A stretch of DNA of 64,000 nt from Shinella sp. SUS2 (GTDB lineage: Bacteria > Pseudomonadota > Alphaproteobacteria > Rhizobiales > Rhizobiaceae), in the NCBI RefSeq assembly GCF_001262505.1, contig NZ_KQ410738.1:1-64000 (forward strand), read 5' to 3'. This document shows, piece by piece, positions 43,662-52,232 of the stretch. Position numbers and translations under genes: made by a program. Position 1 is the first letter of the stretch; each line of letters begins with the position of its first letter. The notes below the pieces were generated by a model. That model was not told the origin of the DNA. It made no database searches and saw only the letters and a program-made list of their open reading frames with translations.

Positions 43662-45020
43662 CTAGCGCCCTTCCGCCGCACTGAGGCCGGCATCCAGCGC
43701 CGAGACGATCTTCTCTACATCAGCGGCCGTGATGACGAGCGGCGGCGAGATGATGACATTGCTGCCCGACGTGCGGACCATCACGCCCTCATCATAGGCA
43801 ACATCGTAGACCTTCTGCACCACATCCTTGGCGGCTGCACTCTTCTTCGGGCGGTCGGAGACGAGCTCCAGCGCCGCCATCAGCCCCTTGCCGCGCACAT
43901 CGCCGACCAGTTCGTGTTTGGCCTTCAGCCTCTCAAGACCGGCGATCAGCTCGACACCGCGTGCGGCCGCATTGGCGGCGGTGTCGACGCGGGCGGTTTC
44001 CTTCAGCGTCGCCAGTGCCGCCGCCGCGCCGACCGGATGGCCAGAATAGGTATAGCCGTGACCGATGGCGCCGAAGGCGTCCTTGTTGGCTTCGAAGGCA
44101 TTGGCAACCTTGTCGGCGATCATCACCGCACCGAAGGGGAAGTAGCCGTTGGTGATCGCCTTGGCGGTGGTCATCATGTCGGGCTTGACGCCCCAGCCGC
44201 GCGAACCGGTCCAGGCGCCGGTGCGGCCGAAGGCGGTAATGACCTCGTCAGCGATGAGGAGAATGCCGTGCCTGTCGCAGATGGCGCGCATCAGCGGCAT
44301 GAAAGTCTCGTGCGGCACGATGACACCGCCGGCGCCGAGCACCGGCTCCATGATGAAGGCGGCGATGGTGTCGGCGCCCTGGAAGGCAATCTCGTCCTCG
44401 AACTGGCGGGCGATCGCCTGGGCGATTTCAGCCGGGTCGCTGGTGTTGAAGGGGTTGCGATAGGGATAGGGCGCGGCAAGATGGAAGACGCCGGGCAGCA
44501 GCGGCTCGTAGTTGCGGCGGAAATTGGCGTTGCCGTTGACCGAGGCGCCGCCGAAATGCGTACCGTGATAGCCCTTCTTCAGCGCCACGAACTTGGTGCG
44601 CTCCGGCTGACCGTTGATCTTGTGGAACTGGCGCGCGAGCCTGAGTGCCGTCTCGACGGAATCCGAGCCGCCCGAGGTGAAGAACGCGCGGGTAAGGCCG
44701 TCCTCCTTGAAGAACGCCGCCAGCTCATAGGACAGTTCGATCAGCGGCGAATTGGTGGTGCCGCGGAAGGTGGAATAATAGGGCAGTTCGTCGAGCTGGT
44801 CGCGGATCGCCTTCTTCACCGGCTCGCAGGAATAGCCGAGGTTGACGTTCCACAGACCACCGACGGCATCCAGCACCGTCTTGCCGTGGATATCCACCAC
44901 CGAAACGCCCTCGCCTGCATTGATGATGCGCGGGGGCTTGGCCTGCATTTCGGCCGGATGCGCCATGGGGTGCCAGAGATGGCGGGCGTTGTTCTCGATC
45001 AGGAAGTTGGAATCGCGCAT
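43662..45020 (-). CDS. Class III omega-aminotransferase
   Basis: 452 residues, class III: HLWHPMAHPAEM start typical of omega-amino acid:pyruvate aminotransferases, FFTSGGSDSVETALRLAR, GYHGTHFGGASV, ADEVITAFGRTG and Schiff-base lysine in TTAKAITNGYFP. Transfers amino groups from terminal amines (beta-alanine, GABA, putrescine, aromatic amines) to pyruvate. Distinct from the neighbouring class III enzyme; the two together with an aldehyde dehydrogenase at 48987-50465 would turn amines into acids. Start at 45020 overlaps nothing; HAD gene lies 11 bases upstream. Confidence 0.92.
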   Translation of the reverse strand: MRDSNFLIENNARHLWHPMAHPAEMQAKPPRIINAGEGVSVVDIHGKTVLDAVGGLWNVNLGYSCEPVKKAIRDQLDELPYYSTFRGTTNSPLIELSYELAAFFKEDGLTRAFFTSGGSDSVETALRLARQFHKINGQPERTKFVALKKGYHGTHFGGASVNGNANFRRNYEPLLPGVFHLAAPYPYRNPFNTSDPAEIAQAIARQFEDEIAFQGADTIAAFIMEPVLGAGGVIVPHETFMPLMRAICDRHGILLIADEVITAFGRTGAWTGSRGWGVKPDMMTTAKAITNGYFPFGAVMIADKVANAFEANKDAFGAIGHGYTYSGHPVGAAAALATLKETARVDTAANAAARGVELIAGLERLKAKHELVGDVRGKGLMAALELVSDRPKKSAAAKDVVQKVYDVAYDEGVMVRTSGSNVIISPPLVITAADVEKIVSALDAGLSAAEGR

Positions 45021-45031
45021 GGGATATCCTT

Positions 45032-45685
45032 TCAAAGTCCAAGCATGTTCAGCGCCTGCGCGTAGCTTTCGGCAGGCCGGGTCACGTCGAAATGAACATG
45101 GGGAAGGCCGATGGCCACCGCACCCTCTATGTTCTTCTTCTGGTCATCGACGAAGACACAGTCGGCGCGGGCAAGCCCCAGTTCCGCCAGCACCTGTTCG
45201 TAGGCGCGTGGATCGGGCTTCAGGATCTTCGTGTATGTCGCATCGACGATGACATCGAAAAGGTCGATCAGCGGAAAGCGCTTGCGAAAGCTTTCGCCGT
45301 AGAAAAGGTCGAGTTCGTTGGAGAGGATGGCGAGCTTCAGCCCGGCCGCCTTGGCTTTCAGGATCGCATCGCGCGCCTCGGGACGCAGGACAAGCTCGGG
45401 ATCCGCCCCGCGCGCCCGCTGCACGAAGGTCTTCATGTCCGTCCAGTTCTCGCCGAGCAGCGCGCCGACCTCCTGCGTGCGCGTCATCCAGTAATCGCGC
45501 TCGGTGATTTCTCGCGCCTGCAGCGATACCCACAGAGGGTCGGCAGCGGGGTCGAACGGACCGCGCCAGGTCAGCGTGCCGGCCGGCAGGCCGAGCGCAC
45601 GCTCGGTAACGTCGTGCGTTTCGAACAGCGTGCGGGTGACGACACCGCCGAAATCGAGGATCAATGCCCGCTGCGCTTCCGTCAT
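45032..45685 (-). CDS. HAD-superfamily hydrolase, subfamily IA
   Basis: 217 residues. HAD motifs: ALILDFGGVVTR (nucleophile Asp near 11, with Gly in place of the usual second Asp of DxD, as in some HAD-IA epoxide-hydrolase-like members), LKLAILSNELD (motif II), KILKPDPRAYEQ (motif III) and CVFVDDQKKNIEGA (motif IV). DFGGV enzymes can still act as phosphatases or dehalogenases. Overlaps the Tm-1-like gene by four bases. In the operon it may dephosphorylate an intermediate. Confidence 0.88.
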   Translation of the reverse strand: MTEAQRALILDFGGVVTRTLFETHDVTERALGLPAGTLTWRGPFDPAADPLWVSLQAREITERDYWMTRTQEVGALLGENWTDMKTFVQRARGADPELVLRPEARDAILKAKAAGLKLAILSNELDLFYGESFRKRFPLIDLFDVIVDATYTKILKPDPRAYEQVLAELGLARADCVFVDDQKKNIEGAVAIGLPHVHFDVTRPAESYAQALNMLGL

Positions 45686-46938
45686 GCCTCCTGCCCCTTC
45701 TCGACGATGCCTTCGGCGACCCAGCGGTCGAAAACTTCTAGCGCTCTTGCGGCGAAGTCAGGAGCATTGATGTGCGCATCGACCTCTTCGAAGGCGACCG
45801 AGGCCGGCATGGCACGGCGCATCTCGTCGAGGAAGGCATCCAGCGCATCCGGTTCATGCAGCGGCTCGCCCTCCCGGTCCCATTCCTGGATGCCTTGTGT
45901 CGGCAGCAGGAAGGCGACCGGCGCACTCGCGCCTCCCAGCTTGGTGGCGACCACGCGGGCAACTGCGCGGCGCTCATCGGGCGAGACGGTGACGGAGGCA
46001 ATCAGCCGGTTGTGTGCATGATAGGGCCGGCCGGCGAAGCGATCCGGCGTCTCCTGCCAGGCGGGCATATCCACCATATCGACCGCGCCGGGCGCGACAA
46101 TCTGCGGAATGCCGGCGCGGCCTGCATTTTCCATACGGTCCGGCCCGGAGACGGCGACCGAGCCGTTCTGCGCATTGGTCACTTCCTGGACGCAAAAATC
46201 GAAGACGGCGGCAAAGCCCCGCTGCGCCGCGACCGCCTCATAGGCACGCCCGCCCATGCCTGTGGAATGGAAGACGGCAACGTCGTAGCCGCGCCGCTCC
46301 AGCTCCGGCTTTAACACCTTCATATAGCTGAGGCAGGAGGAGCCGAGCGAGGTCATGCCGACCAGCGGGCGCTGGCGGCCGGGCCGCTCACCAGCCTTGG
46401 CAGCGCCGACGACCGCGCCCGACGCCTGCGACAGCACCGCCCGGCAGATCGGATTGAGACCATAGAGCCCACCCGCCCACAGGATCATCATCAGGTCGGG
46501 CGCGATGCGCTCCGGCGGCAGGAGATGGGAATAGGCGATGGTGGAGACGATGAACTTCGGCACGCCGAGCGGCAGCACGGCTGCGACATCGAGCGCAAGG
46601 TCGGTGCCGAGCGAGCCACCAAGCGCGATCATGCCGTCCACCGCTCCTGCATCAGAGAGCCGGCGCACCAGCGCCGCCGCGCCCCTGGCCATCAGCGCCA
46701 TAGCGGTGTTCTCGTCGCCGCTGCCAGTGATCGCCTCCATGGTGGTGCCGGCGGCGGCGGCGATGTCATGCTTGGAATGGCCCGGCACATAGGGCGGGTC
46801 GCCGAGCACGCTGACATCGACCAGAACGGGAACGCCACCGGCCTTGCCGATGACCTCGGCCATAAACAGCAGTTCCTCGCTCTTGGTGTCTCCGGTGCCG
46901 ATCACCAGAATATGGGGCAGACGGGCGCTGGCGCTCAT
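45682..46938 (-). CDS. Tm-1-like ATP-binding domain protein (UPF0261)
   Basis: 418 residues, the standard UPF0261 length. N-terminal ILVIGTGDTKSEELLFMAEVI and the middle GGSLGTDLALDVAAVLPLG and VGMTSLGSSCLSYMKVLKPELERRG mark the ATP-binding half; AVFHSTGMGGRAYE and VAPGAVDMVDMPAW the C-terminal half, shared with the tomato Tm-1 virus-resistance protein. No enzymatic activity is established; bacterial copies are usually beside TIM-barrel PEP-mutase-like genes, absent here. First gene of the five-gene minus-strand block to 41383. Confidence 0.88.
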   Translation of the reverse strand: MSASARLPHILVIGTGDTKSEELLFMAEVIGKAGGVPVLVDVSVLGDPPYVPGHSKHDIAAAAGTTMEAITGSGDENTAMALMARGAAALVRRLSDAGAVDGMIALGGSLGTDLALDVAAVLPLGVPKFIVSTIAYSHLLPPERIAPDLMMILWAGGLYGLNPICRAVLSQASGAVVGAAKAGERPGRQRPLVGMTSLGSSCLSYMKVLKPELERRGYDVAVFHSTGMGGRAYEAVAAQRGFAAVFDFCVQEVTNAQNGSVAVSGPDRMENAGRAGIPQIVAPGAVDMVDMPAWQETPDRFAGRPYHAHNRLIASVTVSPDERRAVARVVATKLGGASAPVAFLLPTQGIQEWDREGEPLHEPDALDAFLDEMRRAMPASVAFEEVDAHINAPDFAARALEVFDRWVAEGIVEKGQEA

Positions 46939-47195
46939 CGACCATTCCTCCTCGATTGAATGGCGGAACCGACCTTCCGGCCGACCTGATAGAATGCATT
47001 GGAACCAACCGATGCGTGGCCCGGCGCCCGGCGCCCCTGCACGAGAAGATACCCGGCGCCCGCTATCCGCGTCAGCCCCCTCCCCACGTCCTTCACGGAC
47101 ATGGCTTCCCGACCCATGCTGGCTGTGGCACTCATACCCGTTCTCTCCCCGTCAAGCCCGGCTCCCCTCAGGCGCTGTCGCGCGGTGTCACGACA
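46939..47195. other. Upstream part of 579-base divergent gap, no gene seen
   Basis: GC-rich with no convincing reading frame. The opposite half of the gap (47196-47517) carries the conserved element and promoter listed separately. The promoter for the minus-strand five-gene block should be here but no clear -35/-10 pair stands out. Confidence 0.4.
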
Positions 47196-47278
47196 GATAC
47201 TTAACATGCGAATTAATCTGGCAGGAAGTTTGATCGTTTGCAAGTCTATATTTGAAGCTATGGTTTGTATAATGAACC
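47196..47278 (+). promoter_or_regulatory. Conserved promoter element A (IclR-type box) upstream of decarboxylase
   Basis: Contains GATACTTAACATG (47196-47208), TTTGCAA (47237-47243) and the imperfect palindrome GGTTTGTATAATGAACC (47262-47278). The same order recurs in inverse orientation at 52065-52146: the 13-mer is identical, and 32 of 42 bases from TTTGCAA to GAACC match by hand count. Probably bound by the IclR protein encoded at 52233. Confidence 0.6.
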
Positions 47279-47360
47279 GTTGGAATCCGTTCTACTTCTC
47301 CGATCCAGGCTCCTTCAAGCGGAAGCGACCAAAGGGACGCGGCCGAAAACCGGGGCACTC

Positions 47361-47388
47361 TTGACAGAAATTACCCCTTGATTAACGT
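47361..47388 (+). promoter_or_regulatory. Candidate sigma-70 promoter for decarboxylase gene
   Basis: TTGACA (47361-47366), 16-base spacer, TAACGT (47383-47388). The downstream GTTAATTAAC palindrome overlaps the expected start site. About 130 bases before the ATG at 47518. Confidence 0.45.
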
Positions 47389-47517
47389 GTTAATTAACCT
47401 CAATCCGGCACATCTGCCCCGGCGCATATGCGCGCCTATTGGCACAACATGCCGACAAGACATTGCAAATCGCAGGGCAAGCATCGAGAAATGCGCAACG
47501 CAAACAGGGAGCAAGAC

Positions 47518-48924
47518 ATGGATAGCGAGGAATTCCGCCGGTGGTCGCGCACGGTAGCCGATTGGGGCGCCGACTACCGGGCGGGCCTGCGCGACCGGCC
47601 GGTGCGGGCGCAGACGAAGCCTGGCGACATCGCCAGGCAGATCGCCGATACGGCCCCGGAAGGGGGCGAGGCGATGGAGGCGATTTTCGCGGATTTCGAG
47701 CGCATCATCCCCGATGGCCTCACCCATTGGCAGCACCCGCGCTTCTTCGCCTACTTTCCTGCCAATGCCGCGCCCGTTTCGGTGATCGCCGATTATCTCG
47801 TCACCTCCGTCGCGGCCCAATGCATGCTCTGGCAGACGTCGCCCGCCGCCACCGAGCTTGAAACGCGGGTGGTCGACTGGCTGCGCCAGGCGCTCGGTCT
47901 GCCGGATGGCTTTTCCGGTGTGATCCAGGATTCCGCCTCCACCGCGACGCTCGCCGCCGTGCTGGTCATGCGCGAGAAGGCACTCGGCTGGAAGGGCAAC
48001 AGCGAGGGACTGGCGGCGCACGGCGCGGTGCGCGTCTATGCCTCGAAACAGGTGCACACCTCGATCGACCGGGCGATCTGGATTGCCGGCATCGGCGAGG
48101 CGAACCTCGTGCGCATTCCGACCAAGGGGCCGCTCAACGGCATGGACCCCGAGGCGCTCGACGCCGCGATCCGCGCGGACCTTGCCGCCGACCACGTCCC
48201 GGCCGGCATCATCGCCTGCACCGGCGGCACCTCCATCGGCGCCTGCGATCCGATCGGCGATGTGGCAACAGTGGCAAAGGCACATGGCCTCTACCTGCAT
48301 GTCGATGCCGCCTGGGCGGGTTCGGCCATGATCTGCCCGGAATTCCGCAGCCTCTGGGAGGGCATCGAGGCCGCCGATTCCATCGTCTTCAATCCGCACA
48401 AATGGCTCGGCGCCAACTTCGACTGCTCGGTGCAGTTCATCCGCAGTCCCGAGGACCAGGTGCGCACGCTCGCCATCCAGCCGGAATACCTGAAGACGCA
48501 CGGCCATGACGGCATCATCAACTATTCCGAATGGTCCGTACCGCTCGGACGGCGCTTTCGCGCGCTGAAACTGTGGTTCCTGATGCGCTATCATGGCCTT
48601 GAAGGCCTGCGCACGATGATCCGCAACCACGTCGCCTGGTCGAGGGAACTGGCGGAGCGGCTTGCCGGGGAGCCGGATTTCGAGATCGTCAGCGAACCGG
48701 TGCTCTCGCTCTTCTCCTTCCGCCACACGGGCGGCGCAGAGGCCGACCAGCACAATATCGCCCTCGTCAACGCCATCAACGACGACGGACGTATCTACCT
48801 GACACAGACCCGCGTCGATGGACGCATCGCCATCCGTTTCCAGGCCGGCCAGTTCGAGATGACCCGCGACGACGCGGACACCGCCTTCGCGGTCATTACG
48901 GAAATCGCCCGCTCGCTGACATGA
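47518..48924 (+). CDS. Group II PLP-dependent decarboxylase (aromatic-L-amino-acid decarboxylase type)
   Basis: 468 residues. Family marks: HPRFFAYFPANAAPVSVIADYL, QDSASTATLAAVLVMREKAL, HTSIDRAIWIAG, VDAAWAGSAMICPEFR and the Schiff-base lysine in VFNPHKWLGANFDCS. The group decarboxylates aromatic amino acids (tryptophan, tyrosine, DOPA, phenylalanine) to amines. GGGAGCAAGAC precedes the ATG at 47518; an in-frame opening at 47428 is rejected for lack of a site. Convergent with the aldehyde dehydrogenase gene. With the aminotransferases, dehydrogenase and APC permease it suggests amino acid to amine to aldehyde to acid conversion. Confidence 0.92.
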   Translation: MDSEEFRRWSRTVADWGADYRAGLRDRPVRAQTKPGDIARQIADTAPEGGEAMEAIFADFERIIPDGLTHWQHPRFFAYFPANAAPVSVIADYLVTSVAAQCMLWQTSPAATELETRVVDWLRQALGLPDGFSGVIQDSASTATLAAVLVMREKALGWKGNSEGLAAHGAVRVYASKQVHTSIDRAIWIAGIGEANLVRIPTKGPLNGMDPEALDAAIRADLAADHVPAGIIACTGGTSIGACDPIGDVATVAKAHGLYLHVDAAWAGSAMICPEFRSLWEGIEAADSIVFNPHKWLGANFDCSVQFIRSPEDQVRTLAIQPEYLKTHGHDGIINYSEWSVPLGRRFRALKLWFLMRYHGLEGLRTMIRNHVAWSRELAERLAGEPDFEIVSEPVLSLFSFRHTGGAEADQHNIALVNAINDDGRIYLTQTRVDGRIAIRFQAGQFEMTRDDADTAFAVITEIARSLT

Positions 48925-48932
48925 CATGCGCC

Positions 48933-48967
48933 GGAGCCCGGCGTGTCCTTACGGACAGCCGGGCTCC
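48933..48967. terminator. Hairpin between convergent genes
   Basis: Outer arms GGAGCCCGGC (48933-48942) and GCCGGGCTCC (48958-48967) plus an inner TGTCC-TTAC-GGACA stem; one-base bulge. Likely bidirectional terminator, without a long T-run. Confidence 0.65.
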
Positions 48968-48986
48968 TACGCAAAATCGTGGGGAC

Positions 48987-50465
48987 TTAAAGCTGGATCC
49001 AGGCCGTCTTCAGGTCGAGATACTTGTCCAGCGCATGCAGGGATTTGTCGTACCCGTTGCCGGACTGGCGCACGCCGCCGAGCGGCACCGTGTTGTCCGC
49101 CCCGCCATAGGTGTTGACATGCACGACACCAGCACGGATGCCGCGCACCATGCGATGCGCCCGTGACAGATTGGCGGTCCAGACGGCCGAGGCGAGGCCG
49201 AAGTCCGTGCCATTGGCGATGCGCAAGGCCTCATTCTCGCCGTCGAAGGGGATGATGGAGAGGATCGGTCCGAACACCTCCTCGCGGGCAAGCGTCATGC
49301 CCGGCGTAACGTCGAAGACGGTCGGCTGCATGTAAAAGCCGCCGGTCTCGGCAAGGATACGCTTTCCACCGGTGCGCAGCCGGGCGCCCTCGGATAGCGC
49401 CTGTTCGGCAAAGCCGAGATTCTTGCCAAGCTGCGCCTCGCTGGAAATGGCACCGGCCTCGGTGGTCAGCAACAGCGGATCGCCGACCGTCATCGCCGCG
49501 GCAACCTCCGCCACCTTCTGCGAAAACGCCTCCGCAATGGAACGCTCGACGAGCAGCCGCGAACCGGCCACGCAGACCTGCCCCGAATTGCGGAAGATGC
49601 CATAGGCCGAGACCTTGGCCGCGCGGTCGAGGTCCGGCGCATCGGCGAAGACGACGTTCGGCGATTTACCACCGAGTTCAAGATAGACGCGCTTCAGGTT
49701 GGAGCGGGCGGAATATTCCAGGAGGCGCCGGCCAACGGGGCCGGAACCGGTAAAGACCAGCACGTCGATGTCCGGATGCAGCCCCATCGCCTCACCCGTA
49801 ACCGCACCACGACCGGTCAAGACGTTCAGCACGCCTTCCGGCAGCCCCGCCTCGGCGCAAAGGGCAGCGAGGCGCAGCAGCGTCAACGAGGCGGCCTCCG
49901 CCGGCTTCAGCACGATGGAGTTGCCGGCAGCGAGCGCCGGGGCGATCTTCCAGGCGCCGATCATCAGCGGAAAGTTCCACGGCACGATGGCACCGACGAC
50001 ACCGACCGGCTCGCGGTGGACGAGGCCGAGGATGTCGCCGGCCGTCGGTGCGATCTCGCCATAGATCTTGTCGATCGCCTCGCCATAGTAACGGAACGTG
50101 CCGGCGGCGCTGCCGGGCTCGGCCTTCAGTGCCATGGAAATCTCGGTGCCGTTGTCCCGCACGCCGAGCACGGCAAGCTCCAGCGCGTGTTGCTCGATCA
50201 GGTCGGCGATCTTCAGCAGCACCCGCTTGCGCTCGGCCGGCGCCGCCTTTGCCCAGCGCCCCCTTTCGAAAGCGGTACGGGCGGCCTTTACCGCCCGGTC
50301 CACATCTGCCACACCGGCGTCGGCAATCGTCGTCAGCGTGCACCCGTCGATGGGCGAGAGGACATCCAGCACCGCGCCATCCGCCGGGTCCTGCCAAATG
50401 CCGTTTATAAACAGCGCCTGCGGAGCGACCGCCAGATTGCGGAGTGCGTTGATCTTTTCCTGCAT
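48987..50465 (-). CDS. NAD(P)-dependent aldehyde dehydrogenase, PuuC-like
   Basis: 492 residues, normal length. NAD-binding FTGSGPVGRRLLE, catalytic glutamate in LELGGKSPN and catalytic cysteine in NSGQVCVAGSRLLV, with the EEVFGPILSIIPF motif. Closest in style to gamma-glutamyl-gamma-aminobutyraldehyde, betaine and phenylacetaldehyde dehydrogenases. It would oxidise aldehydes released by the phospho-lyase-like enzyme or aminotransferase of this locus. Downstream of the APC permease gene by 46 bases, probably the same transcript. Confidence 0.93.
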   Translation of the reverse strand: MQEKINALRNLAVAPQALFINGIWQDPADGAVLDVLSPIDGCTLTTIADAGVADVDRAVKAARTAFERGRWAKAAPAERKRVLLKIADLIEQHALELAVLGVRDNGTEISMALKAEPGSAAGTFRYYGEAIDKIYGEIAPTAGDILGLVHREPVGVVGAIVPWNFPLMIGAWKIAPALAAGNSIVLKPAEAASLTLLRLAALCAEAGLPEGVLNVLTGRGAVTGEAMGLHPDIDVLVFTGSGPVGRRLLEYSARSNLKRVYLELGGKSPNVVFADAPDLDRAAKVSAYGIFRNSGQVCVAGSRLLVERSIAEAFSQKVAEVAAAMTVGDPLLLTTEAGAISSEAQLGKNLGFAEQALSEGARLRTGGKRILAETGGFYMQPTVFDVTPGMTLAREEVFGPILSIIPFDGENEALRIANGTDFGLASAVWTANLSRAHRMVRGIRAGVVHVNTYGGADNTVPLGGVRQSGNGYDKSLHALDKYLDLKTAWIQL

Positions 50466-50511
50466 GGTCTTTCCTCAAAGGGCAGGTGGCGCCGAAGCGC
50501 CACCCCTGGTC

Positions 50512-51963
50512 TCACACTTCCCGGCGGACGCCGAGCCGGGCAAAGGCGCCGGCATCGCCCGCCTTCAGGCGCAGGGCGCAAAGGAGGCCGATGATCGCGG
50601 CAATCAGCACAAGGCCCGGCAGGAACACGGCAAGCGGTCCCTCCGCACCGGCCAGGGCGCCGAAGTTCGTTGCGATATAGAACACCAGCGCCAGCAGGAT
50701 GAGGCCCGTCAATACCGGCAGCACGGTCGTGACGATCCGGTTGCCTTCGAGGCCCGGATTGCGGCCGAAGAAGGCGACGATGGCGAAGGCAGTCAGCGCC
50801 ATCAGGAGAATGATCGCCAGCGTGCCGACATTGGTGAGCCAGGAGAACAGCGCCAGCACCGGATCCTGCCCCGTGAAGGCGAAGAGCGCCACGACGAGGA
50901 CGGCGATGATCGTTTGCACGACCGAGCCGGCATGCGGGCTCTGGAACACCGGATGGGTGACGCCGAGCGCCTTGGGCAGCAGACCTTCGCGGCCGGCGAC
51001 ATAGAGATAGCGGGCAACGCCATTGTGGAAGGCGACGACGCCGGCAAAGAGGCTGGTGATGAAGAGAATGCTCATGATGGTGGTGATGCCGCCGCCGACA
51101 TAGCGATCCGCGAGGCCGAAGAGGAAGGTGGTCGGATCGGCAAGGCCCTGGATTTCCGGCACCAGCTTGTCGACGCCCGCGCCGTTGACCATCAGCCAGG
51201 AGGTCAGCATGTAGAAGAGGCCGATGATCAGCACGGAGATGTAGGTGGCGCGCGGCACGGTCTTTTCCGGCTCGCGGGCCTCCTCGCTGTAGATGGTCGT
51301 CGCCTCGAAGCCGATGAAGGCGGCAAAGCAGAACAGGATGCCAATGGCCGGCGTCCCCGAGAAGAAGGCTGACGGCGTAAAGGGCGCAGCGGAAAGGCCA
51401 CTGTCGCCGCCCTTTACGAGGATGGCCGCATCGATGACCAGCACGACCAGATATTCGAGCACGACGAGCACGGCGAGCACGCGGGCGGAAAAGTCCACCC
51501 GCCGGTAGCCGAAGACCGCAACGAGGGCGATGCCGATGTAGGTCCAGACCCACCAGGGCAGGTCGAGGCCATAGCCGGCGAAAAAGCCGGCCGTTGCCGC
51601 CCCAAACAGGCCGAAGATGCCGATCTGCATGGCATTGTAGGCGAGGATGGCAATCAGTGCGGCAGCGCCGCCGGCGAGACCGCCGAGGCCCTGCGCCGTA
51701 TAAGCATAGAAGGCGCCGGCATTGCTGATATGCCGGGCCATGGCGACATAGCCGATGGCAAAGAGCAGCAGCACCGTCGTTACGAAGGCGAAGGTCAGCG
51801 GAATGCCTGGGCCGTTGCCCAGCATCATCGACAGCGGCACGCCGCCAGCAACCGCCGTCAGCGGCGCAGCCGCGGAGACGACGAGGAATGTGACAGCCCC
51901 GACACCGAGGCTGTTCTTGCGCAACTGGTTCGCGCCGCCAGACGGCACGCTGTGTTCTGTCAT
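50512..51963 (-). CDS. APC-family amino acid permease
   Basis: 483 residues, about twelve helices. LSMMLGNGPGIPLTFAFV, YAYTAQGLGGLAGGAAALIAILAYNAMQIG, and CFAAFIGFEATTIYSEEAREPEKTVPRATY in helix 6-loop are APC superfamily marks. Imports amino acids or amines by proton symport. Start at 51963 with GGGAGCAAGATC, nearly the same ribosome region as the decarboxylase gene. Its promoter region shares a long element with that gene, so transporter and decarboxylase are probably co-regulated. Confidence 0.92.
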   Translation of the reverse strand: MTEHSVPSGGANQLRKNSLGVGAVTFLVVSAAAPLTAVAGGVPLSMMLGNGPGIPLTFAFVTTVLLLFAIGYVAMARHISNAGAFYAYTAQGLGGLAGGAAALIAILAYNAMQIGIFGLFGAATAGFFAGYGLDLPWWVWTYIGIALVAVFGYRRVDFSARVLAVLVVLEYLVVLVIDAAILVKGGDSGLSAAPFTPSAFFSGTPAIGILFCFAAFIGFEATTIYSEEAREPEKTVPRATYISVLIIGLFYMLTSWLMVNGAGVDKLVPEIQGLADPTTFLFGLADRYVGGGITTIMSILFITSLFAGVVAFHNGVARYLYVAGREGLLPKALGVTHPVFQSPHAGSVVQTIIAVLVVALFAFTGQDPVLALFSWLTNVGTLAIILLMALTAFAIVAFFGRNPGLEGNRIVTTVLPVLTGLILLALVFYIATNFGALAGAEGPLAVFLPGLVLIAAIIGLLCALRLKAGDAGAFARLGVRREV

Positions 51964-52064
51964 GATCTTGCTCCCATCCTGGCGGCTGCCCTCATGCATC
52001 CGGCGGCCGCGTGTCCGATGCCGCGCCAAAAGCGACGGCGGTTCCCACGAAACATTTTCCTTGT

Positions 52065-52146
52065 GGTTCATTATTTGAACCGTTATTTTAATTATAGATT
52101 TGCAAAAGCCAGTTCCGGCGTCAAGTTATTTCTCATGTTAAGTATC
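52065..52146 (-). promoter_or_regulatory. Conserved promoter element B (IclR-type box) upstream of APC permease
   Basis: Perfect palindrome GGTTCA-TTATT-TGAACC (52065-52081), TTGCAAA (52100-52106) and CATGTTAAGTATC (52134-52146). Inverse of element A at 47196-47278 with near-equal spacing (27 versus 28 bases between the two outer blocks). The core GTTC-N7-GAAC resembles IclR-family boxes such as the PcaR/PcaU type. Also lies 87 bases before the iclR start. Confidence 0.65.
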
Positions 52147-52232
52147 TCGACTTGTCGGGCGTGCGAAACAGGAGCGGTAACGGAGAGGACGAACGTTCGC
52201 AGGAGACTGGCATTACACTGCGGAGCGCATGC

